From Janthinobacterium psychrotolerans (lineage in GTDB: Bacteria > Pseudomonadota > Gammaproteobacteria > Burkholderiales > Burkholderiaceae_D): a stretch of 64,000 nucleotides of DNA. This document shows, piece after piece, positions 36,911-46,285 of this stretch. The notes beneath the pieces are model-generated. The model saw only the letters and a program-made list of their open reading frames with translations. It was not told the origin of the DNA and ran no database searches. Location of the stretch: contig NZ_LOCQ01000053.1 in NCBI RefSeq assembly GCF_001677885.1, positions 124,001 through 188,000 of the forward strand. The letters are read 5' to 3'. Position 1 is the stretch's first letter; the number at the start of each line of letters is the position of its first letter. Position numbers and translations under genes: made by a program.

Positions 36911-37023
36911 TGAACATATTTTTTATATTGTAGTCCTTAAATGAAAAATGATGTCGATATTGGTTTACCTTGAAGATAAACATATCATTGAATTTAAAGT
37001 GTTTAATTTAAATATTATGTTCA
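36911..37023. promoter_or_regulatory. AT-rich hipBA promoter region with inverted repeat
   Basis: TGAACATA (36911-36918) and TATGTTCA (37016-37023) form an inverted repeat about 97 bp apart around several A/T tracts, with an extra ACATAT word at 36979-36984. The spacing suits looping between two operator copies. This stretch is clearly lower in GC than either flank. Confidence 0.4.
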
Positions 37024-37048
37024 CTATTTCGCACGGTCAAAACTCTTC

Positions 37049-38722
37049 TCACTCCGACAGTGCCGGTTCCGCCTGCTGTTGCCTGGCAGGCAGCGGGGCA
37101 TGAGCCGGCGAGGCTGGCACCGGCCTGGCCACTGGCAGCGTGACAGCGGAGGTTGGCTTGACGCTGGCCGGCTGGTCGCCCAGCTTGAACACGCTGACCA
37201 CTTGCGCCAGGGTCGCCGCCTGTTCACGCAGGGCGGCGGCGGCCGCAGCCGATTCCTCCACCAGGGCGGCGTTTTCCTGGGTGTCGATGTCCATCTCGCT
37301 GATGGCGCGGTTGATCTGTTCGATGCCAGCCGTCTGCTCGGCGCTGGCCGAGGTGATTTCGCCCATGATGTCGGTCACGCGACGCACGCTGTCGACCAGG
37401 CCGGTCATGCTGGCGCCGGCCTGGTGCACCAGCGCGCTGCCGCTGGCGACCGAGGCGGTCGAGTCATCGATCAGGTGCTTGATTTCCCTGGCGGCCTGGC
37501 TTGAGCGCTGGGCCAGGTTGCGCACTTCGGTGGCCACCACGGCGAAGCCGCGTCCCTGCTCGCCGGCGCGCGCCGCTTCGACGGCGGCGTTCAGGGCCAG
37601 GATATTGGTCTGGAACGCGATGCCGTCGATGACGCCGATAATATCGGTGATCTTGCTCGACGACGCGCTGATCTGGTCCATCGTGGCGACCACCTGCGTG
37701 ATCATGGCGCCGCCGCGCTGGGCCGCGCCCGAGGCGGTATCGGCCAGCACATGGGCCTGGCGCGCATTGTCGGCATTCTGCTTGACGGTCGCGGTCAGCT
37801 CTTCCATCGACGAGGCAGTCTCTTCCAGCGAACTGGCTTCGTGCTCGGTGCGCGAGGACAGCTCCTGGCTGCCGGCCGCTACCTGGGCCGAGGCGGCGGC
37901 GATGGTGTCGGTGCTGGCGCGCACCGTGCCCACCGTGCGCGCCAGGCTGTCGTTCATGCCCTTGAGCGCCTGCAGCAGCTGGCCCATCTCGTCGCGCGAT
38001 GTGACGATGATGGTGCTGCTGAGGTCACCGGCGGCCACCGTGTGCGCCACTTTCAAGGCCTGCGCCAGCGGCGTAGTGACGGAATGGGTAATCGTGTAAG
38101 ACAGCAGCGCCGCGCACAGCAGCGCGATGGCCGACAGCGCGACGAGCAAGGTGCGCGTGGTGAGATAGGTGTCGTGCGCGCTGGCGGCGAAGAGCGTGGC
38201 CACGTCGCTCTGCAAGGCGATCTCCTGCGCGATCAGGCGCTTGTAGGTGTCGAGCATGGCGCGCACCTGGTCATACATATAGCTGCGCGCTTGCTCCAGG
38301 GTGCTGGTCTTGACCAGGCCCATCAGCACATCCTGGCCTTCCGCATAGCGCACGTGGGCCGCGCGCAGCTGCGTTACCAGTTCGCGTTCGCGCGGCAGCT
38401 TGGCCATGCGCTCGAGCCTGGCCATGTCGGCCAGCGCCGCCGCGCGCGCGGCCAGCACGGCGCCCACCTGCTTTTGCCGGTCGGCCGGATCGGTGGTCAG
38501 CATATTGTTGCGCAGGCCGATGGCGATATCGTTGACGTGGTCGGCCAGCGCATTGGCGATCGCGATTTTCGGCATGCTGTCGCTGACGATATGGTCGGTG
38601 CCCTGGTTGATTCTGCCCAGCATGGCCAGGCCCAGGCAGGAGATGACGACCAGCATGGCGCTGATGGCGCCAAAGCCCAGGGCAAGGCGTTTGCCAATAT
38701 GGATGTTGGAGATGAACTTCAT
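37049..38722 (-). CDS. Methyl-accepting chemotaxis protein with four-helix-bundle sensor
   Basis: A 557-residue receptor of Tar/Tsr-like layout: helix at about residues 11-32, an all-helical periplasmic domain (about 35-185), second helix (about 190-212), HAMP ([23 protein letters not shown]), and the signalling hairpin ([32 protein letters not shown]). The C-terminus is a proline-rich tail ([13 protein letters not shown]). Start 38722 ([17 protein letters not shown]) is preferred over 38770. It is single and unlinked to other chemotaxis genes. Confidence 0.92.
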   Translation of the reverse strand: MKFISNIHIGKRLALGFGAISAMLVVISCLGLAMLGRINQGTDHIVSDSMPKIAIANALADHVNDIAIGLRNNMLTTDPADRQKQVGAVLAARAAALADMARLERMAKLPRERELVTQLRAAHVRYAEGQDVLMGLVKTSTLEQARSYMYDQVRAMLDTYKRLIAQEIALQSDVATLFAASAHDTYLTTRTLLVALSAIALLCAALLSYTITHSVTTPLAQALKVAHTVAAGDLSSTIIVTSRDEMGQLLQALKGMNDSLARTVGTVRASTDTIAAASAQVAAGSQELSSRTEHEASSLEETASSMEELTATVKQNADNARQAHVLADTASGAAQRGGAMITQVVATMDQISASSSKITDIIGVIDGIAFQTNILALNAAVEAARAGEQGRGFAVVATEVRNLAQRSSQAAREIKHLIDDSTASVASGSALVHQAGASMTGLVDSVRRVTDIMGEITSASAEQTAGIEQINRAISEMDIDTQENAALVEESAAAAAALREQAATLAQVVSVFKLGDQPASVKPTSAVTLPVARPVPASPAHAPLPARQQQAEPALSE

Positions 38723-38950
38723 GATGGGCTCGATAGGGAAGTGGAAGGACCGGCCGCGTTGGCGAAGCACGTTGTCCTGAGCACACGATGCTAGTCTTTT
38801 TCATATCACATATCTATAGTGCAATAGACGTAGGCCAGTAGCGGCAATTGCCTGCCAAACGCCGATGCAGCCTGCAATTGCGCGTTTTACGGCGGCGTTT
38901 TCGGCTATATTGTGCCGCTAACAAACCTACTCTTCCGTCCATAGGCCCGC

Positions 38951-41398
38951 ATGATTTCTCATCGACCATTCCGATTGCTGTTTCCCTTCCTGCTGGCGCT
39001 GCTGCTGGCCCTGTCATTTGGCGCCAGTCCCGCCTGGGCCCAGGCCGATGACGCCACCGTCAGCGTCGACCAGCAGCTCGACCAGCTGCGCAAGCAGATC
39101 ACCACCATCCAGAAAACCCTGGACGGCGAGGCCGACGTACCCGACGCTACCCTGTCGCAAATGAAAGCCGATGCGCTGGCCGCCAGCGCCGAGGCCGACA
39201 AGGTGGCGGCCGATATCGAGCCGCAGCTGGCCAGCGTGCAGGCACGCCTGGCCGAGCTGGGCAAACCTGCGGCCGGCACCAAGGACGCGCCCGACGTGGC
39301 CGAGCAGCGCAAGCAGCTCGATCACAGCAGCAGCGAACTCGATTCCCAGGTCAAGCTGGCGCGGCTGCTGTCGGTGGAAGCGGCGCAAGCGTCCGAGCAG
39401 GTCACCACGGTGCGCCGCGCGCAGCTGCAGGCGCGCCTGGGCGAGCGCACCTCGTCGATCCTCGCTGGCGGCTTCTGGAAGCAGCTCTATGCAGAATGGC
39501 CGCAAACGCGCATGCGGCTGCAGAACCTGGGGCAGGAGCTGGTCGACGCCGCGCGCGCCACGCCGCTGACGGTGTGGGGCGGCATTTTCGCCGCCATCGT
39601 GCTGGTGCTGGTGGCCAGTGTATGGATTTCGCGCCGCCTGCTGATGCTCACCTCGACCCGCGTACCGCACGGCCGTTTGCGCCGCTCGCTGCATGCGCTG
39701 GCCGTGCTGGTGCTGGCGCTGGCCACGCCGGGCCTGGTGGCCGAACTGCTGGCCCTGGGCGTGCGCTGGAATAACGGCGTGACCGACAAGACCGATGTTT
39801 TCCTTGGCAGCCTGGTTGGCGTGATCTGCTTTGCCGGCTTTACGGCCGGGCTCGGCCACGCGCTGCTGTCGCCGAACCGTGCCTCGTGGCGCCTGCTGCC
39901 GCTGTCCGACGCGCTGGCCTCGCGCATGGCGCGCTATCCGACCGTGTTCGCCCTGGTGATGGTGCTGGTGTGGGCCGCCGAGCGCGTCTCCATCGTCATC
40001 AATACCGGCTTGTCGACGGCGGTGGCGGTCAACTGCATCGTCGCGCTGGTGCTCAGCATGACAGTGGCCTACGGCTTGCTGCGCGCCGAGCGCTGCTGGC
40101 GCCAGGTGCGCGCGGCCGAGCCCGACTCGCCCGTCACGCCGCTGTGGCTGCGCTGCGTGGTGGTGCTGCTGTGGCTGGCGCTGGCCGCCAGCCTGATCAG
40201 CCTGCTGGTCGGCTATGTGGCCTTCGGCAGCTTTGTCACCAAGCAGATCACCTGGATCATGGTGGTGGTTTGCACCACCTATCTGCTGACGGTGCTGGTC
40301 GATGACGTTTGCATGCTGCTGGCCTCGCGTCCGCCGCCACCGGATTCGGCCAATCCTGTATTGGCCACGCCAAAGGCGCGCGACCAGGCGGCCGTGCTGC
40401 TGTCGGGCCTGGGCCGGGCGCTGATCGTGCTGCTGATGTTGATGCTGTTGCTGGCGCCCTTTGGCGAAGGCCCGGCCGAACTGTTCCAGCGCCTGGGCAA
40501 GCTGCAGGACGGCCTGGCCATCGGCCAGGTGGCGATACGTCCCGGTTCCGTGATCCAGGCATTGCTGGTGTTGCTGGTGGGCTATATCGGCGTGGGCTTT
40601 TTCAAGCGCTGGCTGCAAAACAGCTATTTGCCGACCACCAATCTCGATTCGGGCATGCAGACCTCGTTCCTGACGCTGTTCGGCTACGTCGGCGCGATCA
40701 CCGCCGTGGCGCTGGCGCTGTCGTCGGCCGGCATCGGCCTCGAACGCATCGCATGGGTGGCGTCGGCCCTGTCGGTCGGTATCGGTTTTGGCTTGCAGGC
40801 GGTGGTGCAGAACTTTGTTTCCGGCCTGATCCTGCTGGCCGAGCGCCCCGTGAAAGTGGGCGACTGGGTCTCGCTGGGCGGCGTGGAAGGCGATATTCGC
40901 CGCATCAATGTGCGCGCCACGGAAATCCAGATGGGCGACCGTTCCACCGTGATCGTGCCGAACTCGGAATTCATTACCAAGACGGTGCGCAACGTTACCC
41001 ACGCCAGTCCGCTGGGCCTGGTGCAGGTCAAGCTGCCGCTGCCGCTGGGCACGGATGCGGAAGCGGCGCGCGCACTGATCCTGGGCGTGTTTGTCGACAA
41101 CCACGACGTGCTCGACACGCCGGCGCCCGGCGTGCAGCTTGACGGCATCGACAATGGCAATCTGCTGTTCAACGCCACCGGCTTTGCCTCCTCGCCGCGC
41201 CTGACGTCGGGCATCCGCAGCGCCCTGCTGTTCGAACTGCTCAAGCGCCTCGATGCGGCCGGCATCTCGATCGCCAAGCCCAACACCATGATCCTGAGCG
41301 GCTTGCCAGCGCAGTTCGAGGCGCCGGCCATTTCGGCCGCCGCACCGGTGCCGGGGGCCTCGCCCCAGCCGGCGCCCATGCCGCCACTGACGAGCTAA
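38951..41398 (+). CDS. MscS-family mechanosensitive channel with DUF3772 N-terminal domain
   Basis: An 815-residue large mechanosensitive channel. A signal peptide (residues 1-31, ending AWAQ) is followed by a coiled-coil periplasmic DUF3772-type domain (to about 200), multiple transmembrane helices (about 205-560), and the MscS pore/beta domain (about 590-680; GFGLQAVVQNFVSGLILLAERPVKVGDWVS, then VRATEIQMGDRSTVIVPNSEFITKTV). It opens under membrane tension to release solutes. The long periplasmic part resembles MscK/YbiO-type channels. The ClbS-like gene follows after 18 bp and may be cotranscribed. Confidence 0.93.
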   Translation: MISHRPFRLLFPFLLALLLALSFGASPAWAQADDATVSVDQQLDQLRKQITTIQKTLDGEADVPDATLSQMKADALAASAEADKVAADIEPQLASVQARLAELGKPAAGTKDAPDVAEQRKQLDHSSSELDSQVKLARLLSVEAAQASEQVTTVRRAQLQARLGERTSSILAGGFWKQLYAEWPQTRMRLQNLGQELVDAARATPLTVWGGIFAAIVLVLVASVWISRRLLMLTSTRVPHGRLRRSLHALAVLVLALATPGLVAELLALGVRWNNGVTDKTDVFLGSLVGVICFAGFTAGLGHALLSPNRASWRLLPLSDALASRMARYPTVFALVMVLVWAAERVSIVINTGLSTAVAVNCIVALVLSMTVAYGLLRAERCWRQVRAAEPDSPVTPLWLRCVVVLLWLALAASLISLLVGYVAFGSFVTKQITWIMVVVCTTYLLTVLVDDVCMLLASRPPPPDSANPVLATPKARDQAAVLLSGLGRALIVLLMLMLLLAPFGEGPAELFQRLGKLQDGLAIGQVAIRPGSVIQALLVLLVGYIGVGFFKRWLQNSYLPTTNLDSGMQTSFLTLFGYVGAITAVALALSSAGIGLERIAWVASALSVGIGFGLQAVVQNFVSGLILLAERPVKVGDWVSLGGVEGDIRRINVRATEIQMGDRSTVIVPNSEFITKTVRNVTHASPLGLVQVKLPLPLGTDAEAARALILGVFVDNHDVLDTPAPGVQLDGIDNGNLLFNATGFASSPRLTSGIRSALLFELLKRLDAAGISIAKPNTMILSGLPAQFEAPAISAAAPVPGASPQPAPMPPLTS

Positions 41399-41416
41399 GA
41401 CTGGCAAGGAAGCATA

Positions 41417-41929
41417 ATGGCCATCCCGCACAACCGGCAGGAATTACTGGACGCCATCAACACCAGCTACGCCAGGCTGCAGCAGGACCTGGCGCGGGTA
41501 CCAGCGGGCCTAGCCCGCGAGCCGGTGCTCGATGGGCATGTGGCCGGCACGCGCATGAGCGTGTGCGATTTGCTGGCCTATCTGGTGGGCTGGAACGAAC
41601 TGGTACTGCACTGGCATGCGCAACTCGCTGCGGGAAAGTCCATCGGGGAAATCGCTTTTCCCGCCGAAGGTTTCACGTGGAACCAACTTGGCGTGCTGGC
41701 GCAGCGGTTTTATGCCGACCATGCCCACCTCGACATGGCGCAATTGCTGCAGCGCCTGGCGCTGGCCAGGCAGCAACTGGTGGCGCTGGTGGAAGCGAGC
41801 GACGATGGGCAGCTGTATGGCCAGCCGTGGTACAAGCAGTACAGCATGGGCCGCATGATCCAGTTCAATACGTCGTCGCCGTATGCCAATGCGCGCACGC
41901 GCTTGCGGGCCTGGCTGAAAACCCTGTAG
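41417..41929 (+). CDS. ClbS/DfsB-family four-helix-bundle protein
   Basis: A 170-residue protein with the MSVCDLLAYLVGWNELVLHWH core and a C-terminal FNTSSPYANARTRLRAWLK, as in the ClbS/DfsB family. ClbS gives resistance to the genotoxin colibactin, while most relatives are uncharacterised DinB-like proteins; no toxin locus is visible here, so a self-resistance role is not supported. A palindromic 14/16 parS-like site lies inside (41669-41684). Confidence 0.8.
   Translation: MAIPHNRQELLDAINTSYARLQQDLARVPAGLAREPVLDGHVAGTRMSVCDLLAYLVGWNELVLHWHAQLAAGKSIGEIAFPAEGFTWNQLGVLAQRFYADHAHLDMAQLLQRLALARQQLVALVEASDDGQLYGQPWYKQYSMGRMIQFNTSSPYANARTRLRAWLKTL
41669..41684. promoter_or_regulatory. parS-like palindrome inside the ClbS-like gene (14/16)
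   Basis: GGTTTCACGTGGAACC differs from the reverse-complement parS only at the two outer bases, which makes the site a nearly perfect palindrome. It is 41 kb from the main cluster. Confidence 0.5.
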
Positions 41930-42018
41930 ACACCGGGGCTTGCACGATTGCATCAGTACCATTTGTCCGTTTTCAGGCACGATAGCGATTTACGCGCTTT
42001 TGACTGAAAGAAAACATC

Positions 42019-43734
42019 ATGCTCTCGCTTGCCATCGCCCAGCGCAATTTCACCATCGGTGATTTTGACGCCAACACCGCCGCCGTCATTGACAATATGC
42101 GCCGCGCCAGCAACGATGGCGCGCAGATGGTGGTGTTTTCCGAGCTGACCCTGAGCGCCTATTATCCGGGCGACCTGTTCGAGGACGCCGCCTTTGTGCG
42201 CAATATGGATGCGGCGCTGCAGGCGGTGCTGCAGGCGTCGAAGCGCTGGCCGGCGCTGGTTACCGTGCTTGGCACGGCGCGCCCCAATCCCGGCCCCGGC
42301 AAGCCCTTGCATAACGCCCTGCTGGCGATCCAGGACGGGCGGATCGTCGCCGAATACTACAAGCAGCTGCTGCCCACCTATGGCATCTTTGACGAAGGCC
42401 GCCATTTCGAGGCCGGTCCGCCTGTGGCCTGCACCCTCGACGTGGCCGGCCACAAGGTCGGCTTCATGATCTGCGAAGACGGCTGGAACGACGCGGGCCG
42501 TGCCTACGCCGTCAATCCATTCGCCTCGCTGCAGGCGGCGCGGCCCGATCTTGTGGTCAGCATCAACGCCAGCCCGTCCGATATCGGCAAGCGCGCGCTG
42601 CGCCATGCCGTGTTCGGCGCCGCCTGCCGCCGCCTGGAGCTGCCGCTGCTGTTCGTCAACCAGGTCGGCGGCCACGACCAGCTGGTGTTCGACGGCGCCT
42701 CGTTCGCCATCTCGCCGCAGGCCGGGGTGCAGTTCGAGGCGGCCCGCTTCGTCGAAGATTTTCAGCTGCTGCGCTTTGACGCCGGCCAGTTCAGCCAGCC
42801 AGACGGCCAGCCGTTTCCCGTGCCCGACGTGGACGGCATCGCGGCGGTGGAATTCGCGCGCCGCCAGATCGTGCTGGGTTTGCGCGACTATGCGCGCCGC
42901 TGCAACTTTACCAGGGTCGTGGTCGGCTGCTCGGGCGGCATCGATTCGGCGCTGACCCTGGCGCTGGCCGTCGAAGCGCTGGGCGCCGGCAATGTCGTCG
43001 GCATTACCATGCCGTCCGTGTTTTCCAGCGCCGGCTCGGTCACCGATTCGGTGGCGCTGTGCGAGAACCTGGGCATCACCCTGCTCACGCACCCCATACG
43101 CGATATCGTGGCGCAATATGAAAGCGGCTATGCGGCGGCGTTCGACGGCAAACTGGCCGGCCTGCCGCTGGAAAACCTGCAGGCGCGCGTGCGCGGCACG
43201 ATATTGATGGAATACTCGAACGCGTTTGGCGCGCTGTTGCTGACCACTGGCAACAAGAGTGAAATCTCGGTCGGCTACTGCACCCTGTATGGCGACACCA
43301 ATGGCGGCCTGGGCCTGATTGGCGACCTGTACAAGACGGAAGTGTTCGCCTTGTCGCGCCACGTGAACGCCAGCGCCGGGCGCGAGCTGATCCCGGTCGC
43401 CGTGCTCGACAAACCGCCGTCGGCGGAACTGGCGCCGGGCCAGCGCGACACCGACAGCCTGCCGCCCTACCCCGTACTCGATGAAATCTTGAAGTGGCAT
43501 ATCGAGGGCAACCGCCTGCCGGCGCCCGAGAGCGCGCAGGCGCTGGCGTTTGTCGGCCAGCTGCGCGAGAGCGAAGAGGGCCGCCGCCTGGTCACGCGCA
43601 TCCTCGGCATGGTGGCGCGCAATGAATACAAGCGGCGCCAGGCGGCGCCCATCATCCGCGTGCGCTCGCGCGCTTTTGGCAGCGGCCGCCAGTTGCCGAT
43701 CGCCGCCCACTACCCTACCGGAGACGCAGCATGA
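42019..43734 (+). CDS. nadE: Glutamine-dependent NAD(+) synthetase NadE
   Basis: A 571-residue two-domain enzyme that amidates nicotinate adenine dinucleotide to NAD with glutamine as nitrogen source. The nitrilase-type glutaminase domain (1-270) has the triad E42, K115 and C152 (FMICEDGW). The synthetase domain has the PP-loop GCSGGIDSALT near residue 300 and TTGNKSEISVGY further on. Its stop overlaps the nadM ATG by 4 bp (ATGA), so the two NAD-synthesis genes are translationally coupled. Confidence 0.96.
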   Translation: MLSLAIAQRNFTIGDFDANTAAVIDNMRRASNDGAQMVVFSELTLSAYYPGDLFEDAAFVRNMDAALQAVLQASKRWPALVTVLGTARPNPGPGKPLHNALLAIQDGRIVAEYYKQLLPTYGIFDEGRHFEAGPPVACTLDVAGHKVGFMICEDGWNDAGRAYAVNPFASLQAARPDLVVSINASPSDIGKRALRHAVFGAACRRLELPLLFVNQVGGHDQLVFDGASFAISPQAGVQFEAARFVEDFQLLRFDAGQFSQPDGQPFPVPDVDGIAAVEFARRQIVLGLRDYARRCNFTRVVVGCSGGIDSALTLALAVEALGAGNVVGITMPSVFSSAGSVTDSVALCENLGITLLTHPIRDIVAQYESGYAAAFDGKLAGLPLENLQARVRGTILMEYSNAFGALLLTTGNKSEISVGYCTLYGDTNGGLGLIGDLYKTEVFALSRHVNASAGRELIPVAVLDKPPSAELAPGQRDTDSLPPYPVLDEILKWHIEGNRLPAPESAQALAFVGQLRESEEGRRLVTRILGMVARNEYKRRQAAPIIRVRSRAFGSGRQLPIAAHYPTGDAA

Positions 43735-44795
43735 GCGCAGCCAACCCCAATTCGTCCTTTGACTGCGCGGTGCTGATCGGCCGCTTCCAGCCCTTCCACA
43801 GCGGCCACGCCGGCCTGCTGCAGGCCGCCTTGTCCAGCGCCGCGCAGGTGGTGCTGGTGCTCGGTTCGGCCTTCCATGCGCGCAGCCCGAAGAACCCGTT
43901 TACGTGGCAGGAGCGGGCCGCCATGATCGCCGCCAGCCTGCCCGAAGCGCAGCGCGTGCGCGTGCACTATGTGGCCGTGCGCGACTATTATGACGACGGC
44001 CTGTGGGCCGACAGCGTGCGCCGCAAGGTGGCCGAGGCCGTGCCGCGCGCCGCGCGCGTGGCGCTGGTGGCCTGCTTCAAGGACGCCACCAGCTATTATC
44101 TGCACCACTTCCCGCAGTGGACGATGCTCAACCAGGAGATCGATTCCAGCGCGCCGATCGGCGCCACGGCGATCCGCAAGGTGCTGTTCGAAGCGGAAGA
44201 CGTCGACGTGTCGCTGGGCGCGCTGGCGCAGCTGCTGCCCAGAACAATCGCCCAGTACCTGAAGGCCTGGACCATGCTGCCGTGGTACGCGCCGCTGGTG
44301 CAGGAACACCGCGCCATCGAAGCGTATAAAACGCGCTGGCGCACGGCGCCGTACGCGCCGATCTTCAGCACCGTCGATGCGCTGGTGCAGACGGGCGGCC
44401 ATGTGCTGCTGGTCAAACGCGGTGGGTATCCGGGCAAGGATTTATGGGCGCTGCCGGGCGGCTTCCTGGAGCCGCGCGAACGCTTGCTGCAGGGTGCGAT
44501 ACGGGAACTGGCGGAAGAGACGCAGTTGGGCGTGCTGGCGCCGACCCTGGAAGAAGCGCTGGTCGGCGTGGCCGTGTTCGACCACCCCGACCGCAGCCAG
44601 CGCGGGCGCACCATCACGCACGCCCACCATTTCAATCTGCAGACCAGCCAGCTGCCGGAAGTGTCGGCCGCCGACGACGCGGCGCTGGCGCAGTGGCTGC
44701 CGCTGGCCTCACTGCCGGCGATGGAGGAGCAGTTTTTCGAGGATCATTTTCATATCCTGAATCACTTTTTGAAGCTGACGCATGAGCAGCGGTAA
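43731..44795 (+). CDS. nadM: Bifunctional nicotinamide-nucleotide adenylyltransferase / Nudix hydrolase NadM
   Basis: A 354-residue fusion. The N-terminal adenylyltransferase (about 1-180) starts CAVLIGRFQPFHSGHAGLL, with the HxGH nucleotide site; ATP joins to NMN to give NAD. The C-terminal Nudix domain (about 205-345) has GGFLEPRERLLQGAIRELAEE, matching the G-x5-E-x7-REUxEE box; such domains often cleave ADP-ribose. The NadM-Nudix fusion is known in a few lineages. The last 15 codons lie in the first copy of a 78-bp tandem duplication that continues past the stop. Confidence 0.93.
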   Translation: MSAANPNSSFDCAVLIGRFQPFHSGHAGLLQAALSSAAQVVLVLGSAFHARSPKNPFTWQERAAMIAASLPEAQRVRVHYVAVRDYYDDGLWADSVRRKVAEAVPRAARVALVACFKDATSYYLHHFPQWTMLNQEIDSSAPIGATAIRKVLFEAEDVDVSLGALAQLLPRTIAQYLKAWTMLPWYAPLVQEHRAIEAYKTRWRTAPYAPIFSTVDALVQTGGHVLLVKRGGYPGKDLWALPGGFLEPRERLLQGAIRELAEETQLGVLAPTLEEALVGVAVFDHPDRSQRGRTITHAHHFNLQTSQLPEVSAADDAALAQWLPLASLPAMEEQFFEDHFHILNHFLKLTHEQR

Positions 44796-44904
44796 TGTCG
44801 GATTACGCGCGGCTTTGCCGCGCGAATTCATATCCTGAATCACTTTTTGAAGCTGACGCATGAGCAGCGGCAATGTCGGATTACGCGCGGCTTTGCCGCG
44901 CTAA
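44749..44904. repeat. 78-bp tandem duplication covering the nadM 3' end and a REP half
   Basis: Copy one is 44749-44826 and copy two 44827-44904, identical except for T/C at 44794/44872 and G/T near the right end. The unit contains the last codons of nadM and the REP word GTCGGATTACGCGCGGCTTT. Only copy one retains the TAA stop (copy two has CAA), so copy two is non-coding. Confidence 0.9.
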
Positions 44905-44915
44905 TCCGACCTACG
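44873..44915. repeat. REP-like palindromic unit
   Basis: AATGTCGGATTACGCGCGGC...GCCGCGCTAATCCGACCTAC forms a hairpin with the same words as the element at 20853-20934. It is the complete form; the copy within 44795-44824 has lost the right arm. Confidence 0.8.
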
Positions 44916-44956
44916 GCCCTTCCTGAAGCTGACAGCGCTCTTGCCGGGCAATCGCC

Positions 44957-45919
44957 TTATGACGTCAAGCGATTCCAGCCATGGCGCACGGCATCCTTGA
45001 AGTTTTCCCAGGCCGACTGCGGGTAGGTATGTTCCCAGTTGCTGCGCAGGTCAGGTTCCACTTCCTCCCACGGACGGCCGCGGTAGGTGTCGCTGCCGGC
45101 CATCGAGCGGCCATAGCGGTAGGCCGGATCGTAGTCCTCGAAACGGCCACCGGTCGACAGGTAAGTGGCGTCCCAGTGGCTGCGGTAGTACTGCTCGTCG
45201 GCCATGACATCGTTCGACAAGCTGTCCACGCGCGGGTAGGTGCGCACATTGCGCGTGCCGCCGCCCAGGCTGGTCGCGCCACCGGGCTGGATAAAGTCCG
45301 GTGTGTCATCTCGGGCAAACTGCTGCGAGGCCGTCGATGACTGGCTGAGGTTACCCACGGGGACGGCCGGATTGATGCCCAGCTCGGCGCCCGCGCCCAG
45401 TGGTGTGGCCTGCTGCGACAGGCTGCCGGCCTGCGCCTGCGATTGCAGGTTGGCGCCGGCACTGCCGCTCAGGTTGCCGGCGCTGCTGCCGGCATAGCCG
45501 CCGCCGGTGGTGCTGTCGTCGCGGCTCCAGCCGCCCGCGCGCCACTGCTCGCTGTGTTCCTCGATATTGAGCGGACCGAAGTCTTCGACGATGTCGCTGG
45601 CGCGGTCGATTTCCGCGTCGCTGGCGCTTTCCAGGGTCAGCACCACGTGGCCGCGCGAGACGGCTTCCGCATAGACATAGCGGTCTTCATGGCTGCCGAA
45701 CAGGTCGGCAAAGAAATGCTTGATGCTGGCGACAAAGCCGTCGTCGTCGCGCCCGGTGGTGTTGGCCACGGTCGAGGTGGCCGATGGCGCGCCGCTGTAG
45801 TCGCTGGCGGAGTCGTTGAGACGGATGCGCTCGCTGCCAAAGCCCGAGGCGATCAGTTTTTGCCGTGCGCTTTCGGCCGATGCGCGGTTGTCGAATACTG
45901 CTGCCAAAGTCTGTGCCAT
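44957..45919 (-). CDS. GSP17M-like stress protein with low-complexity linker
   Basis: A 320-residue protein. Residues 1-125 resemble the general-stress GSP17M/YflT fold (TLAAVFDNRASAESARQKLIASGFGSERIRL, then VSRGHVVLTLESASDAEIDRASDIVEDFG). A Gly/Ser/Gln/Ala-rich linker (about 135-225) leads to a C-terminal part of about 90 residues with aromatic-rich DEQYYRSHWDATY and WEEVEPDLRSNWEHTYPQSAWENFKDAV, a pattern seen in several stress proteins of soil Proteobacteria. No signal peptide or membrane segment. Function unknown; the neighbours suggest oxidative or desiccation stress. Confidence 0.7.
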   Translation of the reverse strand: MAQTLAAVFDNRASAESARQKLIASGFGSERIRLNDSASDYSGAPSATSTVANTTGRDDDGFVASIKHFFADLFGSHEDRYVYAEAVSRGHVVLTLESASDAEIDRASDIVEDFGPLNIEEHSEQWRAGGWSRDDSTTGGGYAGSSAGNLSGSAGANLQSQAQAGSLSQQATPLGAGAELGINPAVPVGNLSQSSTASQQFARDDTPDFIQPGGATSLGGGTRNVRTYPRVDSLSNDVMADEQYYRSHWDATYLSTGGRFEDYDPAYRYGRSMAGSDTYRGRPWEEVEPDLRSNWEHTYPQSAWENFKDAVRHGWNRLTS

Positions 45920-46285
45920 GATGGTCTCCGATCGGTAAGGGATAAGGTCAATACATCATTCGCTGTAGCCGCAGCCTGTCCTTTTGTAAAAGACAGCGTC
46001 TGCAGTCATGGCACTAGTCTAGGACGAAAAACGGCAGCGCGTCTTTCCTTTTCCGTGCGGGAATTGTTTCACGTGGGCAGGATCGGTGCGCCCACGAAGT
46101 GGCGCAGTAAGTCGATAGAAGTGCGTACTTTTTACGCGAGATGCTGGGTGTTCGGCTACATCTGCACCAGACCTGGGCCGCGCCGCAAGCGTGATTCCTA
46201 CAGAGTGCGCAGCACTGCGCCGATAGCCATTGCAGTGAGCCGCGCTAGGCTGATGAAGACGGCAGCAACCAAGGAGGACATCGCC
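45920..46285. promoter_or_regulatory. Intergenic region between two divergent stress-type genes
   Basis: This 366-bp stretch separates the leftward GSP17M-like gene from the rightward small basic protein gene. It must hold both promoters. It contains a parS half-site (TGTTTCACGTGG, 46065-46076) and no convincing longer gene or repeat. Confidence 0.5.

Noticed and set aside
39014-41431. 805-codon minus-strand frame opposite the MscS gene
   Set aside because: Antisense shadow with His/Gln-rich composition and no domain; the MscS frame has signal peptide and channel motifs.
45443-46285. Long plus-strand frame reading into the small basic protein
   Set aside because: It runs antisense through the GSP17M-like gene; the strong ribosome-binding site points to a start at 46286.
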